From Anoplopoma fimbria (Eukaryota; Chordata; Actinopteri; Perciformes; Anoplopomatidae), in NCBI RefSeq assembly GCF_027596085.1, contig NC_072457.1:26700831-26764830 (forward strand): a DNA stretch of 64,000 bases. Reading direction: 5' to 3'. The position numbers and the translations under genes were made by a program. The notes below the pieces were generated by a model. It had not been told where the DNA came from, searched no databases, and saw nothing but the letters and a program-made list of their open reading frames with translations. This document shows, in pieces, positions 34,446 to 46,827 of this stretch. The first letter of the stretch is position 1. The number at the start of each line of letters is the position of its first letter.

Positions 34446-35810
34446 AGGGCTCCACCCTAAAGCATAGCCTGCTTTATGGTATATTTTTCTCTTAATGGGA
34501 CAATAATTTACTAAATGAACATCAAACTCTATTGAAGAAGACTAAAATAGAGATTGTGACTATAAACTCATGTTCACACTGTTTACTGAGGTAATACATT
34601 TATCTCAGTAAACAAACACATTCTACTTTTTCTACTCAATGTCACCACTGGCTGAAGATGTGAGGGCCTCTTCCCCATTAAATACAGCATTCAATTTAAA
34701 ATAAAGGAAGAGGTTATCACAGAATAGATCTTTATCATAGCAGATATTTTGACATATAGCAGGTAGGATACAGGTTATTAATAGCTCCCCAATTAAGCAT
34801 TCCCGTAGGCCAAGCCTGTGAGACAGCATACCTGGAATGCAGCCATGCTATTTCCACTGTGACATGTTAGAGTGTAGTCACATGTCAGGTTTGAGAAATG
34901 ACATCTATATTGACAGAAGTGTTAGAAGTTTAAACCAAACAGCTATTAGCTATTAAAATAAAAAAGATTATTATGCTTCATGGTTTGCTCATAAATGCTA
35001 ACTGCTAAGAGTTACATTTTGGTCTCAACTATATTTTTCTTTCTTAAGGGAAAATGTATTGCTTGGAAGTACATTTCAACTTTTAGTTGTAATGTAAAAA
35101 AAAAAAAAGAAAGTTGCATTTTAATGGTGATTTATTCATTTCAATCATTTCAAGATACAAGCAGCGAGTTTGGTTATAATTATGAGTTCAATCAATAAAA
35201 TCAATGCTTATTCTATGAGAGTCAAGTAAAAGCTATTCCCATTATTTTTTCATGTTTGTGTTTCATGAAATATGATAATTTCTCATCCAACATTTTTGTG
35301 TCACATATTATTATTATTATGTTCATGTTGTCTTCATTAATAACAATCAACATATGAGCTGACATTTCAATAAAAACATTCAAAATGTCAGTAAGCCAAA
35401 TATTTTGACACCATTTGCATCCTTAGAAACCGAAAAGATTATACAGATTTAATTTAAGTAAAATAAGTCATAAGTTATAGTTATCCACCCATTTGAAGTA
35501 ATGCAGCACAAAGAGCTTTACAATGAGTGATAATATTCATACAATGACCATAAAAACAGGGGATAAAAGATTTTAAAAAACACAGTTGAAAGTAAATATA
35601 AGATGAAAATAAGCTGAAACAGAAACCATAACATAAGATGGAAAATAAAACCTGCTGAATAACAGAACCAGTACCTATATATGGATATATGTGGATATTT
35701 GAAGATTAGTATTTTGCTTTCTGATGATGTCTGATTTGGTTGCATGGAGAGGTTTGGCTCTTGTCCAGATATATATTTGGTCATGATTAAAGTCTATATA
35801 CCTCCTGAAG

Positions 35811-37643
35811 TTACATTTTTTTATGGATGTGCAGGACCTTGTGACAGTAGGGGCAGGAATGCTCCACATCCTTGCAAGACTTCACGCAGAAGGGGATGCA
35901 ACAGCAAGGCCAGCACCTGTGTGGAGTATCAGAACAAAGTCATAACCATACTTAGTCATGTGTGGGTGTGTACACTGTGTACACTGTAAATGATTTTAAG
36001 GTGGTTCAACTTAAAAGGTTCCCATGCTGCTCTTGAAATTCGAGTTAACTGAACTTAAGCGGACTAATTGGTTCATAGTCGTCTGGTGAGTTTGGTAAAT
36101 GTGAAACCAACTTAGTTAAGTTTACTGCGCTTGGGAAAACAGTAAGATGAAGATAAAAACAACACTTTTTAAGTTGAATTGACCTGGGTTTTGTGTGTTG
36201 GGTTCTGTACTCACAAGAATACTGTTAGCATGGCACAGACATGCCAGGTGTAATAGCCAGTTTTGTAACTGATTTCAGTGACAACAGTGTATTGGCAGTA
36301 AGGACACAGCATCTGTCCAGGAAGATCTTCCGGCTTCTCCTGCACCATCATCACCACCACCTGGTGCCCTGCTGTGAGCGAGACACCCATCACCCTGTTA
36401 ACAGCTACAATACAAAAACCTCCTCACCGTCACTGAACGCGAAGATCTCCTACACTGAAAAGAAATGATCTGAGCGGATGTGAATGTAGCATAATTAATT
36501 CATAATTAGACTTGTATCCTTATGAGAAAACATCTAGTTTGAAGTTAATCTGAAGCCATGGGTGTTGTATGTTGAGTAGACCACGTTAACCATGGCTCTG
36601 TCAGAAGTTTCTGTTGGAGAACCTGTTAAACCATCTGTTTGGGTGGAGAAAGATCTCTCGTCTATTGTACCACTGAAATATAATTGCAATGATCTTCTCA
36701 AGCAACACTCTCACATATGTACCTCAAAATCATTGTAAAATGCTACTTCTGCCTGGTCGACATAAAAACCTTTGCATGTTTGGCATAATATGATGCAAAA
36801 AGTTGCCTTCATTTTTTAAAGTAGATGTCCAGGAACATCAGCCGGCAGCTGCTGCATCACCACCACCTGGTTCACTGTGATGAAGAGACACCCATCACCC
36901 TTTAACTGCTACAATTAACACCTCCTCACTAACCTGTCACCAAACTGGAAGCTTTCTGACTTGTTCCTATATATTCGGCATATTCAAAGTTTTTTCATCT
37001 TGTTAGAAACAGTAGTATAGAGACACTCACCGGGATGTACCACCTGAGGTTGTTGTGCGCTGTACTGGTAAGCAGGTTGTGGCACTGGACATGAGGAGGA
37101 GACATTTATCTTGAGGAAGGTTTAAATTATAAACAAGCTGCCATACGGCTTCCACCATATGGACAGAGATAACTGAAGAATAAAGGAGCAACATTCCACT
37201 AAAATATGCAGGTAAAATGACTCAGATGAACGTCCCTTATCTCTTACTGGTTTGGATGGTGGGTTGAGGTTGGTAAAATCCCGCGTTGTTGTCTGTAGAG
37301 AGACCAGGGTATGGCGGTGCTGGTGCTCCGTAAGGAGGTCCCTGACCCTTTTCCATGATATCTGCTATAGAAGCAGGAATAAAAAAACACCTGTACTGGT
37401 AAGCAGGTTGTTGAACTGGACATGAGGAAGAGGCATTTATCTTGAGAAAGGTTTAAATTATAAACAAGCTGCCATACTGCTCCAACAACATGGATTAAAA
37501 TGACAGGATTCTGTTCTGAAGGTCTGTTATCTCTTACTGGTTTGGACGCCATGCTGATGACAGTGTCTCGCGTTGTGGTTCGCCACGGGGCCATTATGCC
37601 ACGGTGCTGGTACTCCTGGAAGAGGTTCTCTAGGCCTTTCCAT
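35811..37643 (-). CDS. LITAF-domain protein, copy A (rearranged 5' exons)
   Basis: Members of this family are small zinc-binding, membrane-anchored proteins of late endosomes. Exon 4 (35916-35811) encodes [19 protein letters not shown] then [18 protein letters not shown]. Exon 3 (36371-36215) encodes [34 protein letters not shown] and a hydrophobic stretch. Together they give both CxxC knuckles and the inserted hydrophobic helix of a LITAF domain. Exon 1 (37643-37538) starts [16 protein letters not shown], His-rich where copy B has PPxY-like prolines. Its own exon 2 (37415-37391) is cut to 25 nt by an inserted 569-bp patch copied from copy B, which supplies an intact exon 2 (37084-37031) plus a B-type exon 1 and a partial exon 3. 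Exon 1A, patch exon 2, exons 3A and 4A give 423 nt, an open 140-residue frame, all in phase 1. Using its own exon 2 would break the frame. A 5' UTR exon lies at 38823-38776. Confidence 0.85.
36827..37395 (-). repeat. 569-bp near-identical patch shared with 40,381-40,949
   Basis: The offset to the second copy is a constant 3554 bp with no indels, and only two substitutions were found by eye (36,842 and 37,036). The patch carries a B-type exon 1 (37356-37248), exon 2 (37084-37031) and the first 48 nt of exon 3 (36874-36827). The right breakpoint lies in copy A exon 2 at the shared string CACCTGTA. Confidence 0.95.
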
Positions 37644-38029
37644 GATATCTGCTAAAAAGAGCAGGAAAAAGAAAAAAACAGAGTAAGGCCCTGTAATCCA
37701 AAAAACAATTCTGATCCCTCTGAAAGAAGTGAAAGGAAGGTGTTGAACGGAGCAGGTTGAGCGGTCTAGACTTGGGTCCAGTTTACAACCCGGTCTGTCC
37801 TCTATCTATGTTTGCACCATCTCTTGTCTCTCTCTGAAGTGTGAACACTTGCTAAGCAAGTTGGTGATAATTTCAAAGAAATAGGTGCCAGGGTTCCTGG
37901 CATACAACTCTCTTGGTGCCAAGTATCAGAGCAAGCTGGTTTGGTGACATTTTTACATTAAACAGTTACAGGAAGAGGCCTCTTCTCACACATGGCAGAG
38001 CATGGACGTTCCTGCTTAGTTGCATACTA

Positions 38030-38290
38030 ACATACTATTCATACTATGAACTAAAATAAAGTATGTAGTGCGTTCCGACTGCATAGTGTGTGGATGTTGT
38101 GTATTGCAAGAAATGCCTGGATGGTTTGCAAAAGTACAAGACGGGAGCTTACTGGACGTACTCAACCGCCCCAAAATGCATTGCGGTTCTTCATGCGAAC
38201 TGCGAGGCTGTCGGCTGTCAACAGAAAGGCAGAATATGACAACATGTGCTTCACCTGCTATGACAAGTCAAAGGTTCTAAAGTAGTTTTC
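38030..38290. repeat. Probable degenerate transposon-derived repeat
   Basis: CATACTATTCATACTATGAA, GTATGTAGTGCGTTCCGACT and CAAAATGCATTGCGG are phrases of a dispersed repeat I recognise from fish genomes. Termini are not clear. Two short overlapping ORFs here are not convincing genes. Confidence 0.4.
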
Positions 38291-38775
38291 ACGGGACACT
38301 TAAACCTGATTACAGTAACGCGCAACAACATGTGTTTGTGAATCTGATTGTGTGATTCTGATCAACAATATCACACATTGTTCTTGGTAGCTGAGTGTTA
38401 CAGCATGTGCCATTTAACTGCTACCTCTCACGATTAGATATATCACACATTAAGAGTGTTTGGCAATTTAAATCTTAACCTAAGATCCACTTTCATTTTT
38501 TGGGGAGCTTTCTATGAGTTTTGATAAATTCCATGTGATCATCAATAATCATTAACAAGTGGTCAACATAGTCATAGGTTTTTAGTGTCTTTCTGTGGCG
38601 TTCGGCTGGTGACATTTCTCTGTTTGCTTGTGTTTTCTGCGTCTGCACTGAATCTGTTTATGTCGGTGAATGTGTTTCTGGGTGCCAGTGTTTTATTCGT
38701 TTGCTGCATGTTATTTCTAAAAGCAGCTATCTGAGCCTAATGTTTCATTTGGAGAACAGATGTAATGCTGCTTAC

Positions 38776-38823
38776 CTCGATAAAAAACATGAAAAGAGGG
38801 TATGTGAGAGCCTGCTTCTTCCT
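38776..38823 (-). other. Probable 5' UTR exon of LITAF copy A
   Basis: The acceptor CCCTGCAG|AGG and donor ATCGAG|GTAAGCAGC align with the corresponding non-coding exons near 43,937 and 44,266 upstream of copy B. No in-frame ATG is needed. Called by homology between the duplicated units. Confidence 0.5.
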
Positions 38824-39873
38824 CTGCAGGGAGCAGATACTTCTGCTTTATTATCTCAAGAGAATTATGTAAAACTGTAAAAGAGACTCAACCTAACTCA
38901 AGTTTTTGGATGGTTGATGGACCATGAGGACAGCTCAATCTGAATGTATTACACCGCAGATTGTTTTTCTTCCTTACCTCTAGATGGCACTGCAGGATTT
39001 AGGCAAATTTTTCACAATCTTTTAAAGCACCTGGTGTTTTTTAGGAATAGCATTTTATTTTATGGTGTTATTTATGTTTAATAAATACCATGTATATTGA
39101 CAGGGATCTGCTTAAGCAGTTTAGATCATATTCTGATGACAGTACAGAGATTAAAAAATATATATAAATATATTATATTCACATTACTGTTTGCTCATAG
39201 GCAAGCTGCTAATAGTTACATTTTGATCTAAAAAATATATTCTCTTTAACTTTTTTTCTAATATGCAATTTCTTATTGACAACATTCAGTCATAAAGACA
39301 AAAAAAAAGAATGAAAGTTACATTTCAACGATGATCAATTGGTGGTTTATTCATTTGAATCATTTCACAATTCAGGTTTATGAGTTGGTTATTATTGTGA
39401 TAGAAGGCTTTCAACTTTCTCAAGAATGAGTTTAATCAATAAACAGTCTTATTTAAGATGATTATCCTATAAGTTTCATGTAAAAGCTATTCTTATTATT
39501 TTTTAAATGTTAGTGTTTCGTCTTCGAAAAAACAAAACATTTTAGGTCAACATATTAAAGAACTTCAATTTCATTAGAAACATGAAACATGCCTAAAGTT
39601 ATGTTAAGAAATGATATGATCATGATAATTAGACTGTTCACATACAGATTAGATTAGATTTAGATCACCGGGTAGAAAATAAGAAGAAATCACATCTCTT
39701 ATGTGATCTACAGATATGTACAGTACAGAGTAATGCCGGTGCAGCCCACATGTTACACAAGTGAGCACAGGGTTCACGGTGACGTCTGATGTGTTTGCAT
39801 AAAGAGGCTCGGCTCTGGTCACGGTCCTCTTCCGTTGTTGTCACTTCATCAGGGTTGACTCTGTAGTGCTGCT

Positions 39874-40910
<1,037 letters not shown>

Positions 40911-41626
40911 GATATCTGCTATAGAAGCAGGAATAAAAAAACACCTGTAAGTAAGAGAAAATACAGCAAAAAATGAACCTGAGTGATCCTTGTAATCCAC
41001 AAATCAGTTGAGAGAAGCAAAGTGAAGATGTTGAATGCTCTGTTGGGTGGTTAAAAGTCTCACCACTTCACTCTGAAAGCAACAACACTTGTTAATCAAG
41101 TTATTTTTGGCTTTTCATTATCAGAGAAACGAAAACACATGACATGTGTATGCAAGTAAGCTGGTTTGGTGGCATTGCTTTTTCACATAAAACTGGACGC
41201 CACTCCCTCCTCTCTCATGAACAAAAGTCTGATTCTACTGTAAGTAAACTCATGTAAATTGTACTTTCCTCTCTCTCTGGTTTACCAAACACACAAATAG
41301 TACCCAATGTCCAATGGTTTATTTCAGAAATGTATTTGCATGTAAGACACTTTTCCAACACACCTGTGAGCAGCTAATGCAAATGAGAATTTGTCTTGAA
41401 ACTGACTTTGAGTATAAGGGTTATCATTCTGCAGAGGAGTGCTGGCTGATTGAATTCAGGTTCAGTTTGTCAAACTCAACTAATGATGGTGTTGAAAAAA
41501 TACAAACATGTCACAGGTAAATTTATGGGAGCTGGGAGAGTCCAATGCATCACACCTTAAGAAACAACGAGGAAATGCACAAGGAAACCTAAATGCTGCA
41601 AGTCGTAAACAGCAACAGATACATGT

Positions 41627-41900
41627 CGGCTGTGGCGTAGTGGAGAGCAAGGTAGTTCTCCAATCAGAGGGTCTGTGGTTCGATACCCGGCTTCGGCAGT
41701 CGATGTGTCACTTAACCCCAAGTTGCTCCTGAAGGCTTGCCATCGGTGTGGACTGGATGTTGCATGAATGTTAGTTAGAGTCTGATGGTGGCACCTTGCA
41801 TGGTAGCCTGTCATCAGTGTGAATGGGTGAATGATATGTAATATACTACTGATTGTAAGTCGCTTTGGATAAAAGCGTCTGCTAAATGACTGTAATGTAA
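41627..41900 (+). mobile_element. V-SINE-like element (tRNA-derived head, L2-type tail)
   Basis: The head has a box A (TGGCGTAGTGG, 41,632-41,642) and a box B (GGTTCGATACC, 41,677-41,687). The central part contains CACTTAACCCCAAGTTGCTC. The tail is GTAAGTCGCTTTGGATAAAA then GCGTCTGCTAAATGACTG and TAATG units. Essentially full length, about 275 bp. Confidence 0.88.
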
Positions 41901-42959
41901 TTATTATCACAATACACCTTTTTACAGAAGACATTTTGACATTTCACATTTGGAAAAACACAGGTGTAAATAATATATTGAATGATGACTGAACACCATT
42001 TAGCTGCTTCAGTTTGAGGGCGGTGGAATTGACCTTTATCACAGCAGACATTGTGACTTAGTGACTCAGTTAAGCACGGGTCAAACAAGTTTTATTAACG
42101 ATGGCTCAGGGCATGAAGTCATGGCTCTGGATGTAACAGAGCCATGACTTCACCTGTACTTTTTCTACTATAACAAGTCAAGATGTTTGCTGTGGAAAAG
42201 GCCTGTAGAAGTCAGTTATTAATAAAAGGCTAATACTGTATAAGTCGATCTCATCTCCAATAATATCTGTTTGTGAATCTGATCAACAATATCACACAAT
42301 AAGAATGATTTAAAGTCTTGATTTAAAGGGTCCACTTACTACTTCTATACTTCGGGAGCTTTCTATCGGTTTGATGAGTTTTCATATGACTGAATTCTCA
42401 GAAAATAAAAGTTTAAGTTAAGAATGAACTTTCATGCTTATCCGGGGCCGGGTCGCATAAAGTTGAACTAAAATAAACATTTTCAACTATCCTTAAGAGT
42501 CCGTTTTCTGTTGTATTCAGCTTGTGACTTCTCTCTGGTTGTGTTTGTGTCCACACCTAATCTCTGCGGCTGTAAACTACTAAATATTATTGGCGACCAG
42601 TTACGGCTGCATGCTCAAAGATCTTGTGGTTGCAGTGACTCACACTTTTTAATGCCTCTTTTATAGTAGCACTGGCTGCCTGCAGGCTCCTCACTCACAA
42701 CTCTTAACCAGCCGCAGGTGATAACACAGCTGAGGGCATCGTTTAATTTTGATTCATTTTAGTTTTCACAAGATTGGCATGTGTTTTTATAAGCTGCATT
42801 CATCAAGCTCAGAATTCAGAGAATGCAGGCGAGCTACAGAGAACAAAATCTTCAAGATCTTGATCAACCGGTCCACCTGTGAATCAAAAACCACTGAACT
42901 CCAATGAACACTGTTGTTCTGTCTAAACATGTAATGAGGACTGATTATATGTTGGTATA

Positions 42960-43187
42960 CAGTACCAGTCAAAAGTTTGGACACACCTTCTCATTCAATG
43001 GTTTCTCTTTATTTTTTATTTTTTTCTACATTGTAGATTAATATTGAAGACATCCAAACTATGAAGGAACACATATGGAATTATGTGGTAAACAAACAAA
43101 TGCTCAACAAACCAGAATATGTTTTATATTTTACATTCTTCAGAGTAGTTGAAGGAGAAGGTGTGTCTAAACTTTTGACTGGTACTG
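42960..43187. mobile_element. Tc1/mariner-type MITE, copy 4 (full length)
   Basis: The termini are CAGTACCAGTCAAAAGTTTG and CTAAACTTTTGACTGGTACT plus G, flanked by TA on both sides. It is the same family as the copies at 6.7-9.2 kb. Confidence 0.93.
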
Positions 43188-43374
43188 TATGTATACTGAT
43201 TCAACTTATCATCATGTTCAAGGCATCAAATTAAAGTTAGAAAATTGTATGATGGTCAGATTTAACTTAACATTTATTCCTTATGGGAAAAACCTAAGCC
43301 AATATTTAACTGGCACACACATGAAAACAAAGCAACACACACAGTTGTGTATTCATAACTTTTGGGGACATTAC

Positions 43375-43707
43375 CCCTGCTTCACCCCCGGTGTGTGAAG
43401 GAGAGGTACCACAGGTCCTTACTTGTTTTTTTGTTTTTTTTATTTCATTTTAATTTTTCTTTTATCTTGTTTTTCTTTTACTATGTCTCTTGTGTGCACT
43501 TTACCCTATGCTGCTGTAATCCTGCAAATTTCCCCGCTGCGGGACTAATAAAGGATTATCTTATCTTATCTTATCTTATTACATTGACCAACATTAATTT
43601 CCTTGAGACTTACCTTCACCCTCACCATAATCATAACTGCTACGAGCCTAATTCTAAACCTTAACTAACCTTAACTTAAACCAAGGCTTCACCCTAAAAT
43701 GTACTGA
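43375..43707 (+). repeat. Inverted copy of 51,018-51,500 (LINE end plus flanking DNA)
   Basis: It reads TTCACCCCCGGTGTGTGAAG, then a LINE 3' end with TTATC tail (to 43,577), then about 130 bp of non-LINE flank ending CACCCTAAAATGTACTG. The reverse complement of all three parts occurs in the same order at 51,018-51,500, although about 200 bp of LINE interior is missing here. Confidence 0.85.
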
Positions 43708-43710
43708 TTC

Positions 43711-44236
43711 CCATTATGGAGAGGCAAGTCCCCACAATGTGACTGTGCAAAGAGGTAATGGACCATCCCCCCATACAGACCCAAGCTAAGTTCCAGTGAC
43801 AGAGGGGTTTATAAATCAACAAAATCAGACAAACAAGAAACTTTCAGGTTCTGCTAGCATGTCGTATTACTTCTGACTCTGAGCTATGAGCTATGTATGT
43901 ATGTTTCATTTTTAGGATGGATGTAATGCTGCTTACCTTTATATGAGGGCAGGAGGGTGTGTGTGCCTGGCACTGCTTCTTCCTCTGATGTTTGAAGAGT
44001 TAATGTGGCAAGACACTGTAGAAAACAAGTAATGGGGATTTCATTCCATATTTTAGCAAATATATGTTGAAATAAGAAAATAGCATTTAGAAATTCAACA
44101 AGAGAGTGAAGTCAACACCCATGACGACTGCACCTTTTCACACTGTTGCTCAACCTTCTTTCTAATTTTTTTATTGTGTAGAATAACATCAGTTTAGACT
44201 GAGGAGTATAAAAGTGAGAGACATTTACACAAATAT
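43711..44236 (+). repeat. Left arm of a 0.5-kb near-perfect palindrome
   Basis: The 526-bp arm runs from CCATTATGGAGAGGCAAG to TTTACACAAATAT. Its reverse complement occupies 44,486-45,000. The only difference seen by eye is an 11-bp segment AGGATGGATGT present here (about 43,914) and absent from the right arm. Confidence 0.95.
43937..44015 (-). other. Probable 5' UTR exon of LITAF copy B
   Basis: On the minus strand an acceptor CTACAG|TGTCTTGCC and a donor ATAAAG|GTAAGCAGC bound a 79-nt exon without an ATG. The donor side recurs in the palindrome spacer (about 44,266) and, inverted, in the right arm (about 44,785). Homologous to the exon at 38,776-38,823. Confidence 0.5.
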
Positions 44237-44485
44237 TTTTAGGATGGATGTAATGCTGCTTACCTTTATATGAGGGCAGGAGGGTGTGTGTGCCTGGCAC
44301 TGCTTCTTCCTCTGATGTTTGAGAACAACTGAGGAAGGCAAATGTACAGCGTGTCAGGAAGAAGGTTGAGCAGTTGTGTTTTTTTCTTTCTTCTTTTCCC
44401 TCCCACTGTCTTGTTCCCCTCCTTTTTTTCTTAGATGTTTTTTGTTTATGATTGTATATCCAAACTATTGGCACTATATATAAGG

Positions 44486-45000
44486 ATATTTGTGTAAATG
44501 TCTCTCACTTTTATACTCCTCAGTCTAAACTGATGTTATTCTACACAATAAAAAAATTAGAAAGAAGGTTGAGCAACAGTGTGAAAAGGTGCAGTCGTCA
44601 TGGGTGTTGACTTCACTCTCTTGTTGAATTTCTAAATGCTATTTTCTTATTTCAACATATATTTGCTAAAATATGGAATGAAATCCCCATTACTTGTTTT
44701 CTACAGTGTCTTGCCACATTAACTCTTCAAACATCAGAGGAAGAAGCAGTGCCAGGCACACACACCCTCCTGCCCTCATATAAAGGTAAGCAGCATTAAA
44801 AATGAAACATACATACATAGCTCATAGCTCAGAGTCAGAAGTAATACGACATGCTAGCAGAACCTGAAAGTTTCTTGTTTGTCTGATTTTGTTGATTTAT
44901 AAACCCCTCTGTCACTGGAACTTAGCTTGGGTCTGTATGGGGGGATGGTCCATTACCTCTTTGCACAGTCACATTGTGGGGACTTGCCTCTCCATAATGG
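44486..45000 (-). repeat. Right arm of the palindrome
   Basis: This is the reverse complement of 43,711-44,236 over 515 bp. The 249-bp spacer (44,237-44,485) begins with a third copy of the exon-bearing segment in the left-arm orientation. Confidence 0.95.
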
Positions 45001-45194
45001 AAAGTCAAAATCTTCACCACTAGACTGGCTACTTGTTTATGGTAATACTTATTATTCAATAAATGTGTGTCTTATCGTATTGAGATTATGTTATAGTACA
45101 TCATAGTAGCCAATTAGACACATTTGGTAGACAAAAAGTACAGTTTTTGATTCATTCATTTAACTAGTTTAATGCAAGCCTGTTTAGATATAAA

Positions 45195-45240
45195 GCAGTG
45201 GTTTCCAATTTGGGGGTCGAGACCCCACAAGGGGTCGCTA
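45195..45240. mobile_element. hAT-like terminal fragment
   Basis: GTGGTTTCCAATTTGGGGGT then CGAGACCCCACAAGGGGTCGC resembles the end of fish hAT elements. No opposite terminus was located. Confidence 0.4.
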
Positions 45241-46332
45241 GATTAATTTTATCAGTTGTAAAATGATTACAACAACAGGAAAAAAATAGTGGCCAATACA
45301 CAGAATATTCAACTTTCTTCAATAGTCATAACTCAATAAGGACATGTTTTGTATGTTTTATTTTCCCCAAAGCATCATGACCTCTTGAGGGAAAAAGTGT
45401 AGCTAGCATGCAGCAAACATATATGGATACATATATTTTTCAAATTTTATAAAAATAATTGAATGTGTAAATCAGTGGCTAAACAGTGGCCTCATATAGA
45501 TAAACAGATGTGTGCTCCTAACTTTAACCCAACGAGCCAAGTTGAGACGATCACGCAACTCAAATGGTTTGTGTCATATGACTCATATGCATCATGATGT
45601 GTTTCTGTAAAAAATCCATTATGCTGCAAAGAGAGACACAATTCAAAGTATACTAAGAATAAAAGCAGAGAAGTACAAACACTTCTGTACACTGACATAA
45701 CATATTCTGAGGACAGGAAGAACGGATCCGAAGAAAAGAACAGCTGTTTCACAAATTATGACATAGTCACCAGTTTACTACGCAAACTTGTACAATTACA
45801 TGCTGTGTTAACTAGTATGACCTCAAAAAGTTCAATAAGACAGTATCAGCTTAACAGTGGAAAGATAGTTTGCTGGTTTATTATACTGCATTGTATTGCA
45901 CAGACCTCAATTATTTTAAAAAAAATAGAATTTTTATATTATCATGCAATTGCTTTATTTTATTTCATAGTATGTGTTTGATCTCATTTTGGAATTTATT
46001 TATTACTTATACTTACCTACATTCAAAATATATTATAATAAATATATTTGCTTTTGTGTTGTGAGTGCTAAACGGTTCTGAAGCTTGAACATCTTCTACA
46101 CTGAAAAAAAGGGAAATAGCAGGTCTTTGAATTGACATGATGAAGTTAGTATATGCAACACAATTCATTTATATTCCGTCTGTGAACGTGGTTTAATCAA
46201 GTAGACTTCAGTTGTTTATGGAGAATGTTAAATGTACTAGTTTCTCTCGCGTTGATTGAATTGAAATAGTAATTGTGTTTGGTCACCACCGGAAATGGAA
46301 TATATTCAAAAGGCGCCAGGAAGTGTCAAGAC

Positions 46333-46796
46333 AAGAAGAAGAAGAAGAAGAAGAAGAAGAAGAAGAAGAAGAAGAAGAAGAAGAAGAAGAAGAAGAAGAA
46401 GAAGAAGAAGAAGAAGAAGAAGAAGAAGAAGAAGAAAAAGAAGAAGAAGAAAAAGAAGAAGAAGAAGAAGAAGAAGAAGAAAAAGAAGAAGAAGAAGAAG
46501 AAGAAGAAAAAGAAGAAGAAGAAGAAGAAGAAGAAAAAGAAGAAAAAGAAAAGAAGAAAAGAAGAAGAAGAAGAAGAAGAAGAAGAAGAAGAAGAAGAAG
46601 AAGAAGAAAGAAGAAGAAGAAGAAGAAAAAGAAGAAGAAAAAGAAGAAGAAGAAGAAGAAGAAGAAGAAGAAGAAGAAGAAGAAGAAGAAGAAGAAGAAG
46701 AAAAAGAAGAAGAAGAAGAAGAAGAAGAAGAAGAAGAAGAAGAAGAAGAAGAAGAAGAAGAAGAAAAAGAAGAAGAAGAAGAAGAAGAAGAAGAAG

Positions 46797-46826
<30 letters not shown>
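46333..46826. repeat. (GAA)n triplet expansion, about 494 bp
   Basis: A nearly pure AAG/GAA tract with scattered AAAAAG interruptions. Ribosomal readings in all frames give poly-K, poly-E or poly-R and are not genes. Purine/pyrimidine strand asymmetry over about 500 bp makes triplex formation possible. It abuts the foldback cluster. Confidence 0.98.

Positions 46827-46827
<1 letters not shown>

Larger units (their letters stand above)
30661..34960. other. gprc5b upstream / intergenic region
   Basis: No convincing coding exon is visible. A (CT)n-(CA)n microsatellite lies at 30,877-30,920. About 32,540-32,665 is a worn copy of the MITE seen at 20,597-20,950 (TCCCAAAATGTCAAACTATT). 34,070-34,116 is a LINE tail. 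About 34,268-34,445 is a dispersed fish repeat with GTGACGTCACCCATTGGTTT. Non-coding gprc5b 5' exons may lie here but cannot be assigned. Confidence 0.5.

Noticed and set aside
41627..41700. Functional tRNA gene at the SINE head
   Set aside because: Box A and box B are present but the sequence continues into a V-SINE body and L2-type tail, and no cloverleaf acceptor stem closes.
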